Below are positions 24,883 to 33,777 of a stretch of 56,713 nt of DNA, piece after piece. Each line of letters opens with the position of its first letter. Within the stretch, counting starts at the first letter, position 1. The notes beneath the pieces are model-generated. The model saw only the letters and a list, made by a program, of their open reading frames with translations. It made no database searches and was not told the DNA's origin. Position numbers and translations under genes: made by a program. The stretch comes from an uncultured Clostridia bacterium (GTDB taxonomy: Bacteria > Bacillota > Clostridia > Oscillospirales > Acutalibacteraceae): the NCBI GenBank assembly GCA_937916395.1, contig CALFTN010000002.1, positions 1 to 56,713 on the forward strand, read 5' to 3'.

Positions 24883-26129
24883 TAAATGCTAATGATTACG
24901 GCTTTTTGCCTGAAAACGATTGCTATAAAAATTCTGTTGCCTTACAGAAGGCGGTGGATTTTGGTGGCGAAATAGTAGTTTCACTTCCTGGGGTATATCC
25001 GCTTTCAGAGCAGATTGAAATTGGCGATAATACAACACTTATTTTTAAAGAAGGTGTAATTTTACGCCGTTTTTTTAGCAGAACGGGTGCCACAGGCAAC
25101 GCTTTTATAAATAAAGGTGCAAAAAGAAATGAATATAATAAAAATATAGAAATAAAGGGACTTCATCTTGAATGTAATTTAGTTGAGAGTGATGATTATG
25201 GTGTGGATAGCAGAATTGTAGGTCTTCGTGCTCAGGTTGCTTTTATTTATGTAGAAAATCTTAAAATTACAGATTTTTGGTGTCATGGGTTACTTGAAAA
25301 GGATTACGCTATTCAGGTCAGTGCATTTAAAAACATATACCTTGAGAATTTATTTATTACAGGTGACAAAGATGGTGTTCATCTTGGTTGGGGTAGCGAT
25401 TTTGTTATTAAAAATGGCAAATTTTGTACTTTTGATGACCCTATAGCTCTTAATGCATTTGATTATTCAACCTCAAATACTCATGTTGGTTGGATTGAAA
25501 ACGGTGTTATAGAAGACTGTTGCGATATTGATGACAGCACCACCACAGGATTTTTCTGCAGAATTCTTGGCGGAGCCTGGTGTAAGTGGCAAAAGGGGAT
25601 GAAGGTTCAACATTCGGATACAGTTGCTATAAATGGCAGAACATACAGAGCGGTATTAAATCCAAAAGAGCCAAAGCTTTACACCTCGCTCACGCCACCG
25701 GCACACGAAAGCGGAATAAAGGAATACGACGGCATAAGCTGGGTTGTGGTAAGAGATACCGAAGAATTTAATTGCGGTTGCCGTAATATTACGATAAAAA
25801 ATTGTAAGTTGCAGAAAAAACGCAGTATTGCCATTGCAATAAGCCTTAATTATGATAGCTATGCAAGAAGCTATTATGAGGGATGTGAAGCTTTACCACA
25901 AAGTAATATAACGTTAGAAAATATTTCGGTTGAAAATGAGATTGAAACACTACTTCACTCAACTTATCCGACAGAAAACGTTGTTCTGAGAAATATAGAT
26001 TTTAAAAATTCAAGACTTTGCTTTGATAAAGAAAAGAATGCTAAGGGACTTATTTACCCCAAAGTAAATATTACTATGGAAAATGTTGTAGTTAAAGAAG
26101 AAAATATTACTTTATACAACAAAAAATAA
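24879..26129 (+). CDS. Right-handed beta-helix protein (pectate lyase / GH28-like fold)
   Basis: A 416-residue protein starting DYGFLPENDCYKNSVALQKAVD, the usual N-cap of pectate-lyase-superfamily proteins, followed by repeated short strands (IKGLHLE, VENLKITDFW, LENLFITGDKDGVHLG, ENGVIEDCCDIDDS, TIKNCKL). The DKDGVHLG and CDIDDSTT segments resemble the GH28 active-site region of polygalacturonases, though the usual NTDG is not intact. No signal peptide is seen. It overlaps the PnuC-like gene by 4 bases, and a terminator follows. Confidence 0.75.
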   Translation: MINANDYGFLPENDCYKNSVALQKAVDFGGEIVVSLPGVYPLSEQIEIGDNTTLIFKEGVILRRFFSRTGATGNAFINKGAKRNEYNKNIEIKGLHLECNLVESDDYGVDSRIVGLRAQVAFIYVENLKITDFWCHGLLEKDYAIQVSAFKNIYLENLFITGDKDGVHLGWGSDFVIKNGKFCTFDDPIALNAFDYSTSNTHVGWIENGVIEDCCDIDDSTTTGFFCRILGGAWCKWQKGMKVQHSDTVAINGRTYRAVLNPKEPKLYTSLTPPAHESGIKEYDGISWVVVRDTEEFNCGCRNITIKNCKLQKKRSIAIAISLNYDSYARSYYEGCEALPQSNITLENISVENEIETLLHSTYPTENVVLRNIDFKNSRLCFDKEKNAKGLIYPKVNITMENVVVKEENITLYNKK

Positions 26130-26156
26130 ACCGTCATTTGTGACGGTTTATTTTTT
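26128..26156 (+). terminator. Rho-independent terminator after the beta-helix gene
   Basis: AAACCGTCA pairs with TGACGGTTT around a tetraloop and is followed by ATTTTTT. The 3' end of the convergent AraC gene overlaps it. Confidence 0.85.
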
Positions 26157-26945
26157 CCTTTTGAAATAGGTTAAAGGAGCTTTACCCATTTCTCTCTTAA
26201 AAATTCTCGAGAAGTTACAGGGGTCAAGACCAGTTGCAATTGCAGCTTCAGAAATGCTGCACTTTTCCTTTTCTATAAGGTCACAGGCTTTGCGAATTCT
26301 TAATGAGTTAAGATATTTGTGGGGCGAAACTGACGTTTTTTCTTTAAATAGAACGGAAAAATAACTTCTTTCAAGTCCAACTTCATCGGCAACATCATCA
26401 ACACTTAAATGCTCGTGATATTTTGCTTCCATTAAGCCTATAGCTCTTTCAATTCTGTCGTCATGAGCCGAAAGCTTGTTGTTTTTAAGTAACACACCTA
26501 AAAATTCATAAATCAATGCAGTTTCACGCAAGGTTTCACCACCGTCACCTTTACCCCATTCGGTAACCATTTTTTGAAGACAAGCACAAAGCTCAGGGAA
26601 TAATTCTTTTGGTGCAAAGGGTGAAAGAGAAGAAATACCAGCCTCTTTAAATATAAACCCCAGGTCAAGTCCGTCTATGGCACACCAGTAGCCTTTTCGT
26701 GGTTTTTTATTATCTGCAGTATGAATTATGGTGTCACCAGGTAAAAGAATATAACAATCTCCAGGAGCTACCAAAAATTCTTTTCCGTTGATATTAACAG
26801 AGCCAAAGCCATCTACACAACATTCTATAATAAAAACATTGCGTATAATGGGTCCGTAGGATTCGCCTGGGGATAAGTCGTATTCTTTTTCACAATAAAG
26901 CACGGCAGGGGCTTGTCTGCCGAAGTATTTATAAATATTTTTCAT
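26148..26945 (-). CDS. AraC-family regulator with cupin sensor
   Basis: A 265-residue regulator. Residues about 30-90 form a cupin-like strand series (INGKEFLVAPGDCYILLPGDTIIHTAD). The C-terminal 100 residues form the AraC DNA-binding domain (LSVDDVADEVGLERSYFSVLFKEKTSVSPHKYLNSLRI ... GLDPCNFSRIFKREMGKAPLTYFKR). I use ATG 26945, which has GGGAG before it, rather than the upstream ATG 26984. It is divergent from a Gfo/Idh oxidoreductase gene and convergent with the 22919-26129 operon, so it could control either in response to a sugar. Confidence 0.88.
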   Translation of the reverse strand: MKNIYKYFGRQAPAVLYCEKEYDLSPGESYGPIIRNVFIIECCVDGFGSVNINGKEFLVAPGDCYILLPGDTIIHTADNKKPRKGYWCAIDGLDLGFIFKEAGISSLSPFAPKELFPELCACLQKMVTEWGKGDGGETLRETALIYEFLGVLLKNNKLSAHDDRIERAIGLMEAKYHEHLSVDDVADEVGLERSYFSVLFKEKTSVSPHKYLNSLRIRKACDLIEKEKCSISEAAIATGLDPCNFSRIFKREMGKAPLTYFKRKK

Positions 26946-26991
26946 ATATCGAGCTCCCAACAAAATGACGAAAAAATCACACAAATAACAC

Positions 26992-27020
26992 TTGAAACAG
27001 CATTGAAATTATAGCATAAT
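26992..27020 (+). promoter_or_regulatory. Promoter for the 27070 oxidoreductase gene
   Basis: TTGAAA (26992-26997), a 17-base spacer and CATAAT (27015-27020). Confidence 0.6.
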
Positions 27021-27069
27021 AGTCTTTAAAGAGCAATATTAAATAAAACAAATTGAAGGAGCAAAAACA

Positions 27070-28080
27070 ATGAAAAAGAAATTACAGGTAGCAAATATTG
27101 GTATGAAATTTGGTATGTGCCATGTTGAGGGTGCATTGAACTGCGAAGATGCAGAAATTGCAATAATTTGTGACTCTAACGAAGAAAACCTTCGCTTTGC
27201 TGGTGAAAGATATAATATTCCAGAAGAAAAATGGGTAACTGACTATATGGATATTGTTAATAATAAAGATATTGATGTAGTAACAGTTGCAATTCCAGAC
27301 CAGCAACACAAAAATGTTTCTTGTGATTTGCTTCGTGCAGGGAAGCACGTGCTTTGTGAAAAACCACTTGCGTTAACACGCGAAGATATTGAAGAAATTG
27401 TAAAGGTTGCAGAAGAATCAGATGCAAAATTTATGGTTGGACAGATTTGTAGATTTACACCTGCATTTGAAAAAGCAAAAGAACTTATTGAGGCAGGAAC
27501 TTTAGGTGAGCTTTATTTTGTAGAATCAGAATATGCTCACGATTATATGTTGATTCAGGAGCCATGGAGGTGTGACCCACTTCGTCACGGTGTAATTGGC
27601 GGTGGTTGCCACGCAGTAGATTTGTTAAGATGGCTTGCAGGTGACCCTGAGGAAGTTTTCGCTTATGGTACGCATAGACTTTTGCCACACGTTACTTATG
27701 ATGATGCAACAGTTGCAGTTATGAAATTCAACGAAAATCTTATGGGAAAGGTGTTTGTTTCAACTGGTTGCAAGCGTGACTACACAATGAGAACTGTTAT
27801 TTATGGCACAAAAGGTACTCTTATCTGTGATAACACATCACCAACAATGACACTCTTTACTGTTGACGAAAATCAGGTAACAAAAGAGCCTGAAACAATT
27901 GAAATTGAAGTTAATAATCACAATGCAGTAAAAGAGTTCGAGGTTTTTGCAGACGCAATACTTAATGACAAAAAAGTTTTAACAGATGCAGAAGAAGGTG
28001 CAAAAACTGTTGCTGTGTGCCTTGCTATAGTTGAATCAGCAAAAACAGGTGAAAAAGTTAAACCAAATTATGAATTTTAA
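27070..28080 (+). CDS. Gfo/Idh/MocA-family oxidoreductase
   Basis: A 336-residue NAD(P)-dependent sugar or sugar-acid oxidoreductase. The N-terminal Rossmann domain has VTVAIPDQQHKNVSCDLLRAGKHVLCEKPLA with the family EKP lysine. The C-terminal alpha/beta domain holds GVIGGGCHAVDLLRWLAGDPEEV with the catalytic DxxH-like GGGCHAVD block. The usual GxGxxG reads GMKFGMCH and is less canonical. AAGGAG precedes the ATG. It is divergent from the cupin-AraC gene, which probably controls it. Confidence 0.9.
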   Translation: MKKKLQVANIGMKFGMCHVEGALNCEDAEIAIICDSNEENLRFAGERYNIPEEKWVTDYMDIVNNKDIDVVTVAIPDQQHKNVSCDLLRAGKHVLCEKPLALTREDIEEIVKVAEESDAKFMVGQICRFTPAFEKAKELIEAGTLGELYFVESEYAHDYMLIQEPWRCDPLRHGVIGGGCHAVDLLRWLAGDPEEVFAYGTHRLLPHVTYDDATVAVMKFNENLMGKVFVSTGCKRDYTMRTVIYGTKGTLICDNTSPTMTLFTVDENQVTKEPETIEIEVNNHNAVKEFEVFADAILNDKKVLTDAEEGAKTVAVCLAIVESAKTGEKVKPNYEF

Positions 28081-28084
28081 TAAA

Positions 28085-28119
28085 AAGGCGATAGTTGAAA
28101 ATTATCAATTATCGTCTTA
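28085..28119 (+). terminator. Terminator after the 27070 gene
   Basis: AAGGCGATAGTTGA pairs imperfectly with TCAATTATCGTCTT and is followed by AAAATTTTT. Confidence 0.7.
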
Positions 28120-28206
28120 AAATTTTTACAATTTCTGAACCTTTTTTATTTTATCATCGTCTTTATAGGTGAAATCGGTTTCAATTTGTTTGAAAGGAGT
28201 GATATA

Positions 28207-29481
28207 GTGAGTGAATTTGAAACAATGCTTTTACTTAATTTAAAGTCGCTTGAGCGATTTGTCAATTACAAAATAAGTAATAGAGAAGATGCACAGGATA
28301 TTGTTCAAGAAACGTGTCTTATTGCATCACAAAAATTTGATGCACTTCGTGATAAAGCTCTTTTTAAGGCATGGCTTATCCGTATTGCAAATAATAAGTG
28401 CATTGACTATTTCAGAAGAAAATCAAAAATAGAAACGATTTCTTTTGATAATGTATCAGAAGCTGAATTGAAAACAGAAAAACAAATGGATAATGTTGTT
28501 GCAGAAACAATAGATTTGTTACCTGAAACAGATAAAAGAATCCTTTATTTATACTATTTTTATGATTTATCTCAAAAAGAAATTGCAAATGCACTAAAAA
28601 TTCCTGTTGGTACAGTAAAAAGTAGATTGTATTATGCAAAAGAAAGATTCAAAGAGCTATATCCATACCCACCAAAAACTATAGGAGATGATATTATGAA
28701 AAGGTTACCAAAAATTTTACCTGAATATAGAATTGAAAAATCTGAAAAAGAACCATTCACAGTGAAGTGTGAAGAGCTTGTTGGTTGGCAGATTATACCA
28801 AGACTTAATGAAGAATTATCTGTTGGGCTTTATTATATGCCAAGTAGGGAATTAAACGGGTATATTGATACAAAGGTTATTGGCGAAGCAGAAATTTATG
28901 GTATAAGGGGTGTAGAAATTTTAGCAAAAGAGCACGATATGGATAATTATTACAGAACTGAAAAAGTTAAAGAAAATGAGCGCCGTTTTATAGCTCAGCT
29001 TACAGATTCTCATTCAAGATTTCTTGCAGAAACTCATTTCGAAGATGGTGTAAGAATGGTTCATACATTTATAGACGATGATGAATTTACAGAAAACTGG
29101 GGTTATGGTGATGATAATTGTGGCAATCCTATTGTTATTGAGCCCAAAAATCTAATTTCAGTTGATGGGAATATTGTAAATGGTAATGTAAAACCGGAAG
29201 TTGTCGATATTGTAGGCAGATATAACGTAACGATAAATGGAAAAAATTATGATACGGTATGTGTTATGGATTTAAATTGCTTTAATGACCCAGTTGTATC
29301 AGAGCAGTATATTGATGAGAACGGTAGAACGGTACTCTTTAGAAGATTTAATAAAAATGATTGGGGATATGGGCACTATAATAAAACCTGGGAAGAAATG
29401 TTACCAGAAAACGAGAAACTAACAGTTAATGGTGAAACTTATGTGCATTGGTATGATTGTATAAGCACATATATTTTATAA
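28207..29481 (+). CDS. ECF-type RNA polymerase sigma factor with 260-residue C-terminal extension
   Basis: A 424-residue protein. The first 160 residues are a sigma-70 family ECF factor: region 2 (NREDAQDIVQETCLIA ... AWLIRIANNKCIDYFRRK) and region 4 (LPETDKRILYLYYFYDLSQKEIANALKIPVGTVKSRLYYAKERFKELY). The remaining 260 residues (from about M164) form an acidic, aromatic-rich domain that I do not recognise. GTG 28207 has AAAGGAG 7 bases before it; the TTG at 28186 is upstream of that site. AGGAG also stands 8 bases before an in-frame internal ATG at 28696, the first codon of the extension, so that domain may also be made alone. It lies just upstream of a toxin-antitoxin pair with its own promoter. 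Confidence 0.85.
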   Translation: MSEFETMLLLNLKSLERFVNYKISNREDAQDIVQETCLIASQKFDALRDKALFKAWLIRIANNKCIDYFRRKSKIETISFDNVSEAELKTEKQMDNVVAETIDLLPETDKRILYLYYFYDLSQKEIANALKIPVGTVKSRLYYAKERFKELYPYPPKTIGDDIMKRLPKILPEYRIEKSEKEPFTVKCEELVGWQIIPRLNEELSVGLYYMPSRELNGYIDTKVIGEAEIYGIRGVEILAKEHDMDNYYRTEKVKENERRFIAQLTDSHSRFLAETHFEDGVRMVHTFIDDDEFTENWGYGDDNCGNPIVIEPKNLISVDGNIVNGNVKPEVVDIVGRYNVTINGKNYDTVCVMDLNCFNDPVVSEQYIDENGRTVLFRRFNKNDWGYGHYNKTWEEMLPENEKLTVNGETYVHWYDCISTYIL

Positions 29482-29496
29482 ATGATTGCGTTTCGC

Positions 29497-29525
29497 TTGC
29501 ATATCGCCAATAAATGTGGTATAAT
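29497..29525 (+). promoter_or_regulatory. Promoter of the toxin-antitoxin operon
   Basis: TTGCAT (29497-29502), a 17-base spacer and TATAAT (29520-29525), 23 bases before the antitoxin start. Confidence 0.75.
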
Positions 29526-29547
29526 AATAGCGAAAGGGAGTGTTTTT

Positions 29548-29850
29548 ATGGCAAGAACATCTAATGTGTTTGCTCGTGTTGAGCCAGAAGTTAAGCAAGA
29601 AGCAGAAGAAATTCTCGAAAAACTTGGTATTCCTATGTCAAATGCTGTTGGAATGTTTTTAAGACAAATAGTAATGCAAAGAGGAATTCCTTTTGAGATG
29701 AAATTACCAGCAGAACCACTTGATTTCAGTAAGCTTTCAAAAGAAGAAATAGACAAAGAACTCGAGAAAGGATATAGTGAAGTCATTGATGGAAAAGCGA
29801 TTTCGGCAAAAGATGCTTTCAATGATATGAACAAAAAATATGGGATATGA
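29548..29850 (+). CDS. RelB/DinJ-family antitoxin
   Basis: A 100-residue antitoxin starting MARTSNVFARVEPEVKQEAEEILEKLGIPMSNAVGMFLRQIVMQRGIPFEMKLP, written here in part: the ribbon-helix-helix DNA-binding domain typical of RelB/DinJ. The acidic C-terminal half would wrap the toxin. It should repress its own promoter and neutralise the adjacent RelE-like toxin. ATG 29548 follows AGGGAG; the upstream in-frame ATG 29482 lies before the promoter and is not used. It overlaps the toxin gene by 4 bases. Confidence 0.92.
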   Translation: MARTSNVFARVEPEVKQEAEEILEKLGIPMSNAVGMFLRQIVMQRGIPFEMKLPAEPLDFSKLSKEEIDKELEKGYSEVIDGKAISAKDAFNDMNKKYGI

Positions 29851-30158
29851 AATATAAAGTAAATATATCTCCTGAAGCAATAAAAGATATAAATGGAATA
29901 TATGAATATATTTCTCAGGTTTTATGTGAAGAAAATATAGCGGTCGGAATGGTTAAACTGTTACAAAAAAGCATATTATCGCTTGACGAATTGCCTAACA
30001 GATTTAAATATTTTAATAATGAGCCATGGAAAAGCCGTGGCGTACATATTATGCCTGTGAAAAAATATCTTGTATTTTATGTGATTGATGATGACAGGAA
30101 AACAGTGGATGTTATCAGAGTGATTTATGGTTCAAGAGAATTGGATAAAAACTTATGA
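29847..30158 (+). CDS. RelE/ParE-superfamily toxin
   Basis: A 103-residue toxin starting MKYKVNISPEAIKDINGIYEYI and ending FYVIDDDRKTVDVIRVIYGSRE, the compact RelE/ParE fold. RelE members cut mRNA on the ribosome; ParE members poison gyrase. The late HIMPVKKYLVFYVID and VIYGSREL pattern leans to the ParE branch, but this is not certain. Translation is coupled to the antitoxin by an ATGA overlap. A terminator follows. Confidence 0.9.
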   Translation: MKYKVNISPEAIKDINGIYEYISQVLCEENIAVGMVKLLQKSILSLDELPNRFKYFNNEPWKSRGVHIMPVKKYLVFYVIDDDRKTVDVIRVIYGSRELDKNL

Positions 30159-30160
30159 CC

Positions 30161-30202
30161 AAAGAGGCTGTAAAAAACTACACGTTTTTACAGCCTCTTT
30201 TA
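30161..30202. terminator. Bidirectional terminator between the toxin gene and 30206
   Basis: AAAGAGGCTGTAAAAA (30161-30176) and TTTTTACAGCCTCTTT (30185-30200) form a perfect 16-bp stem with T or A runs on both sides, serving both convergent genes. Confidence 0.9.
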
Positions 30203-30205
30203 CTT

Positions 30206-31450
30206 TTACCAATTTTTTGCGTTTTCTTTGTATAAGTTAATTTGTTCTTCACTTGGCTTATAGTCAGTTTTTGAACAGCAAGGAATTGTAGGTTTTCTGC
30301 CATCGGTGTAATAAAACGGACTCTCTCTGTCGTTTTCAAATTCCTTACGTGCATCTTCTTTACTGAAATCAGGAATGTCGTACGGAATACCACCATTTAA
30401 AATGGAACGGTGAGCAAGTATTGCAACAGAAGCCATATTTACGGAAGACATAATGTCATAAGGGAATTCAGGCTCTTTATGTTCAGAAATGCATTCAAGG
30501 AACATTCTTGCAACTATATAGTCACCGCCACCATGTCCACTTTCTTTAATGAATTTTTCGTCCTTATCGTTCCATTCAGGCTCATAAAGATTAGTTTCTT
30601 CCTTTCCCTCAGGAATTGACCAGTCGTTATAGCGGAGCATAACCTTGTTGCCCATGCCACGAACATTTTCAATCTGACCCTCGGTGCCACAAATTCTATA
30701 AGCATTGTGGTGAGCACCAAAAGCAGCACAGCCTGCCACTTTGAATACAGAGCCATCGTCATTCACAGTTGTTATAACTGCAGCTCTGTCACCAACCATT
30801 CTTGCCGTAGCAGTTTCTTTAAAAGGCTCAAAAATTGCAGCAGCGCTTACTCTTTTTGGTGTAGCACCAGTTGACCACATTAAAGGCGCAAGAGAGTGTG
30901 TTATGTAATAGCTTCTTGGCAAAAAGTGGCGCCAATGTTCAACAAAATAACAGCAATTTTTTGCAAAGTCAATGTCATTAGGGGAGAGTGGGTGGTTATA
31001 TTCACCTTCAGCATAAAGAATTCTACCGAGAGAACCACCATCACAAATGCGCTTCATTTCTCTGTTGAAAATCATTTGTGGGTAGTTTTCTGCAAGCATA
31101 AAAATTGAGTCTGACTTTTCATAAGCTCTTAAAAGCTCAACACCCTCAGCTAATGTACCGTTACTTATACATTCACAAAATACATGAATATTCTTTTTGA
31201 AGCATTTTATAGCAACAGGAGCGTGTTCGTGAAAATAGTTTGCAAGAACAACAGCGTCCATATCCTGCTCTAAAAAATCATCGAAATCTTTAAAAACAGG
31301 CACATCCATACCTAGTTTTTTAATGCCTTCATTTGCTCTTTTTTCGTTGAACTCGCAAAGTGCAACAATTTCGCAGTTAAGAAGCATAAAGTTTTTGGCG
31401 ATATCAATACCACGACCTGCACCCATAATACCAATTTTAAATTTTTTCAT
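30206..31450 (-). CDS. Gfo/Idh/MocA-family oxidoreductase
   Basis: A 414-residue oxidoreductase with a proper N-terminal NAD(P) motif (IGIMGAGRGIDIAKNFM), a central RILYAEGEYNHP strand typical of the substrate domain and a C-terminal DIPDFSKEDARKEFEND tail. Instead of the classic EKP it has CECISNG, a divergence seen in some subfamilies. Start ATG 31450 follows AAAGGGGTG; the upstream in-frame ATG 31507 lacks a site. It is divergent from an AraC gene, forming a second regulator-oxidoreductase pair in this window. Confidence 0.88.
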   Translation of the reverse strand: MKKFKIGIMGAGRGIDIAKNFMLLNCEIVALCEFNEKRANEGIKKLGMDVPVFKDFDDFLEQDMDAVVLANYFHEHAPVAIKCFKKNIHVFCECISNGTLAEGVELLRAYEKSDSIFMLAENYPQMIFNREMKRICDGGSLGRILYAEGEYNHPLSPNDIDFAKNCCYFVEHWRHFLPRSYYITHSLAPLMWSTGATPKRVSAAAIFEPFKETATARMVGDRAAVITTVNDDGSVFKVAGCAAFGAHHNAYRICGTEGQIENVRGMGNKVMLRYNDWSIPEGKEETNLYEPEWNDKDEKFIKESGHGGGDYIVARMFLECISEHKEPEFPYDIMSSVNMASVAILAHRSILNGGIPYDIPDFSKEDARKEFENDRESPFYYTDGRKPTIPCCSKTDYKPSEEQINLYKENAKNW

Positions 31451-31478
31451 AAAAACACCCCTTTCTGAGATTAATTTT

Positions 31479-31507
31479 AGTTTATCAAAAGATAATGATA
31501 TAAACAA
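31479..31507 (-). promoter_or_regulatory. Promoter for the 30206 oxidoreductase gene
   Basis: Minus strand TTGTTT (31502-31507), a 17-base spacer and TAAACT (31479-31484). A 15-bp palindrome ATAGAAAAATTCTAT (31507-31521) touches its -35 and lies between the two divergent promoters, where a regulator could bind. Confidence 0.6.
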
Positions 31508-31549
31508 TAGAAAAATTCTATGTTTTTATTTAAAATAGTTAGTTATATG

Positions 31550-31578
31550 TTGATTTTATTGTTTTAATGGTGTAATCT
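31550..31578 (+). promoter_or_regulatory. Promoter for the 31599 AraC gene
   Basis: TTGATT (31550-31555), a 17-base spacer and TAATCT (31573-31578). Confidence 0.5.
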
Positions 31579-31598
31579 ATTTTTAACGGAGTGATTAT

Positions 31599-32393
31599 AT
31601 GACTAACAAGAATATCTGTAAATTCTCAACACCATTAATTTCAGATTCGCTTTATATTTCTCAATTTATCTTTGAAACAGAAGAAGAAACAATGAAAAAA
31701 ACTGTTAGCTTAAATGAAAATCGAATGTATTTGATTTCTAAAGGGAAAGGAAAAATGGAGATTAATACAGAAGAAGTCAGTTTTCAGGCAGGTGAGCTGA
31801 TTTTTGGCTTTAAAGATGAGAAGGTAAGGGTAACAGAAATTAATAAGTGTGAGTTTATGTATATAGATTTTGATGGCAGAAGGGCAACTGAGCTTTTAAG
31901 GCGATTTGCAATTATTGCCAATAACAGAAAGTTTTCTGGGTTCGATGGACTTATTCCCTTCTGGAAAGAAAGTCTTTCACGTGCTTCAAAAGAAAATATA
32001 GACCTTTCAGCAGAGAGTATTTTGCTTTACTCTTTTTCAAGATTTTCTGCACTTACACCAAAAGGGAATTCACTTATAAATAAAATTATTGAATTAACTG
32101 AAGAAAATTTTAAAGATAACAGCTTTACCATAAATGCAGTAGCCCAGGAATTAGGATATAACACAAAATATATTTCGCATATTTTCAAAGAGAAGAGTGG
32201 CGTTACATATTCTGAATATTTAAGAGATTTAAGAATAAAATATGCAATTTCACTTTTTGACCACGGCTTAGATTCAGTAAAAAATGTTGCGGTGTTATCG
32301 GGATTTTCAGACCCACTTTATTTTTCTACTTTATTTAAAAAATGTGTGGGTGTAACACCAAAAGAATATAAAAACAATAGATTTAATTCATAG
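31599..32393 (+). CDS. AraC-family regulator
   Basis: A 264-residue regulator. The N-terminal half has a cupin-like segment (MYLISKGKGKMEINTEEVSFQAGELIFGF). The C-terminal 100 residues are the AraC domain (FTINAVAQELGYNTKYISHIFKEKSGVTYSEYLRDLRI ... SGFSDPLYFSTLFKKCVGVTPKEY). CGGAG lies before the ATG. It is divergent from the 30206 oxidoreductase and likely controls that gene and itself. Confidence 0.88.
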   Translation: MTNKNICKFSTPLISDSLYISQFIFETEEETMKKTVSLNENRMYLISKGKGKMEINTEEVSFQAGELIFGFKDEKVRVTEINKCEFMYIDFDGRRATELLRRFAIIANNRKFSGFDGLIPFWKESLSRASKENIDLSAESILLYSFSRFSALTPKGNSLINKIIELTEENFKDNSFTINAVAQELGYNTKYISHIFKEKSGVTYSEYLRDLRIKYAISLFDHGLDSVKNVAVLSGFSDPLYFSTLFKKCVGVTPKEYKNNRFNS

Positions 32394-32455
32394 TTATAAA
32401 GAACTTCAAAGTACTAATAATAATTTAAAATACAAAAATTGCAGGAGATGTATTT

Positions 32456-33757
32456 GTGAAAATAGTTATTATTGGTGCAGGTCACGGTGGCTTACAGGCG
32501 GCGAAAGAGCTTTCAAAAAATGGTTTTCAGGTAACGGTTTATGAAAAAAACTCACCACAAGAAGTGAGCTATGACTGGCGTGATGATGTTGAGCCAACTG
32601 TGTTTGAAGAACTGAAAATAATTCTTCCTGATAATAGTAGAAAAACAGGTAGAACTTCGTTTGTTGCACCATTTTCAGAAACACCTCTTTATATAGAAAG
32701 TGAAGACAATGCTGTTGAATGGAGCATAAAAAGAAATAGCTTTGTTTTATTGCTTGCAGGGTTGGCAGAAGAGTGTGGAGCAAAGGTTAAATTTAACACA
32801 CCTGTTCAGAATTTGATTGTTGAAAACAATGAAGTAAAAGGCGTTGTAGTAGAAAATGAAAAGATATTTTCTGACCTTGTTATAGATTCAAGTGGAATAG
32901 ACTCATGCTTCAGAAAAGAAGTAGCAAAAATATTTAATATAACCGGGCAATTAGATGATAACGATGTTTTCACAGTATACAGAGCATTTGTGAAAACGGC
33001 AGATGGAGAAAAGTTACCAGAAAATCATAAAAAGAAAGTATATTTAAAATATTTAGGAATGCCAGGAATTTCGTGGTGCATTTGTGAGCCAGACGGACTT
33101 GTTAATGTTCTTATTGGCAGAGTTGGAAAAATGACTGAAAGTGAATTTAAAAATGCACTTTCAAAGCTTAAAAAGTCAAATCCGGTTATAAGCGATGAAA
33201 TTGTAATGGGAGGTAGCTTCGGACGTATTCCTGTAAGATACCCATTAACAAAAATGGTGGGTGAAGGATATGTTACTGTTGGTGATGCCGCATTTATGAC
33301 TATTCCACTTACAGGTAGTGGTATTTCAAATTCGTTAAGAGCAGGTCATTTTCTAGCGGACGAAATTATTAAAAACAACTCGGTCTCTGTTGAAACTCTC
33401 TGGAAATATCAGGTAAAATATTACGAAAAAATAGGGGCAGAGCATTTTTTTGAGGATTATCTTAAAAGAACACTTCTTTACTCTTCTGACGAAGATATAA
33501 AATATGTGTTTGAAAGCGGTATCATTACAGAAAAGGATATGTGTAATTTTTCAAGTGGAAAGGGTTTAAAATTCACACCACAGGAGCTCATTTTAAAATT
33601 ACACAAGTGTTTAAAAAAATCAAATTTTATGATAACCCTCCTTTCAGCTTTATTGAAAGGTTTAAAAGCAAAAAATCAGGCAATGAGAATACCAACAAAG
33701 TATGATGAGGAAAAAATTAAATTATGGCAAATGAAAGTCGAAAGGCTTTTTAGCTGA
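32456..33757 (+). CDS. FAD-dependent oxidoreductase, geranylgeranyl-reductase-like
   Basis: A 433-residue flavoprotein with an N-terminal GAGHGGLQAAKELSKNGFQVTVYEK fold and the later GDAAFMTIPLTGSGISNSLRAG block, the FAD ribityl-binding GD motif of the PHBH/geranylgeranyl-reductase group. Family members reduce prenyl chains or hydroxylate aromatics. The starting GTG 32456 is preceded by AGGAG. A histidine phosphatase gene follows 20 bases later. It is the third flavoenzyme in this window with a plausible isoprenoid-type substrate. Confidence 0.78.
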   Translation: MKIVIIGAGHGGLQAAKELSKNGFQVTVYEKNSPQEVSYDWRDDVEPTVFEELKIILPDNSRKTGRTSFVAPFSETPLYIESEDNAVEWSIKRNSFVLLLAGLAEECGAKVKFNTPVQNLIVENNEVKGVVVENEKIFSDLVIDSSGIDSCFRKEVAKIFNITGQLDDNDVFTVYRAFVKTADGEKLPENHKKKVYLKYLGMPGISWCICEPDGLVNVLIGRVGKMTESEFKNALSKLKKSNPVISDEIVMGGSFGRIPVRYPLTKMVGEGYVTVGDAAFMTIPLTGSGISNSLRAGHFLADEIIKNNSVSVETLWKYQVKYYEKIGAEHFFEDYLKRTLLYSSDEDIKYVFESGIITEKDMCNFSSGKGLKFTPQELILKLHKCLKKSNFMITLLSALLKGLKAKNQAMRIPTKYDEEKIKLWQMKVERLFS

Positions 33758-33777
33758 TAAATTAAAGGGGTGCTATT

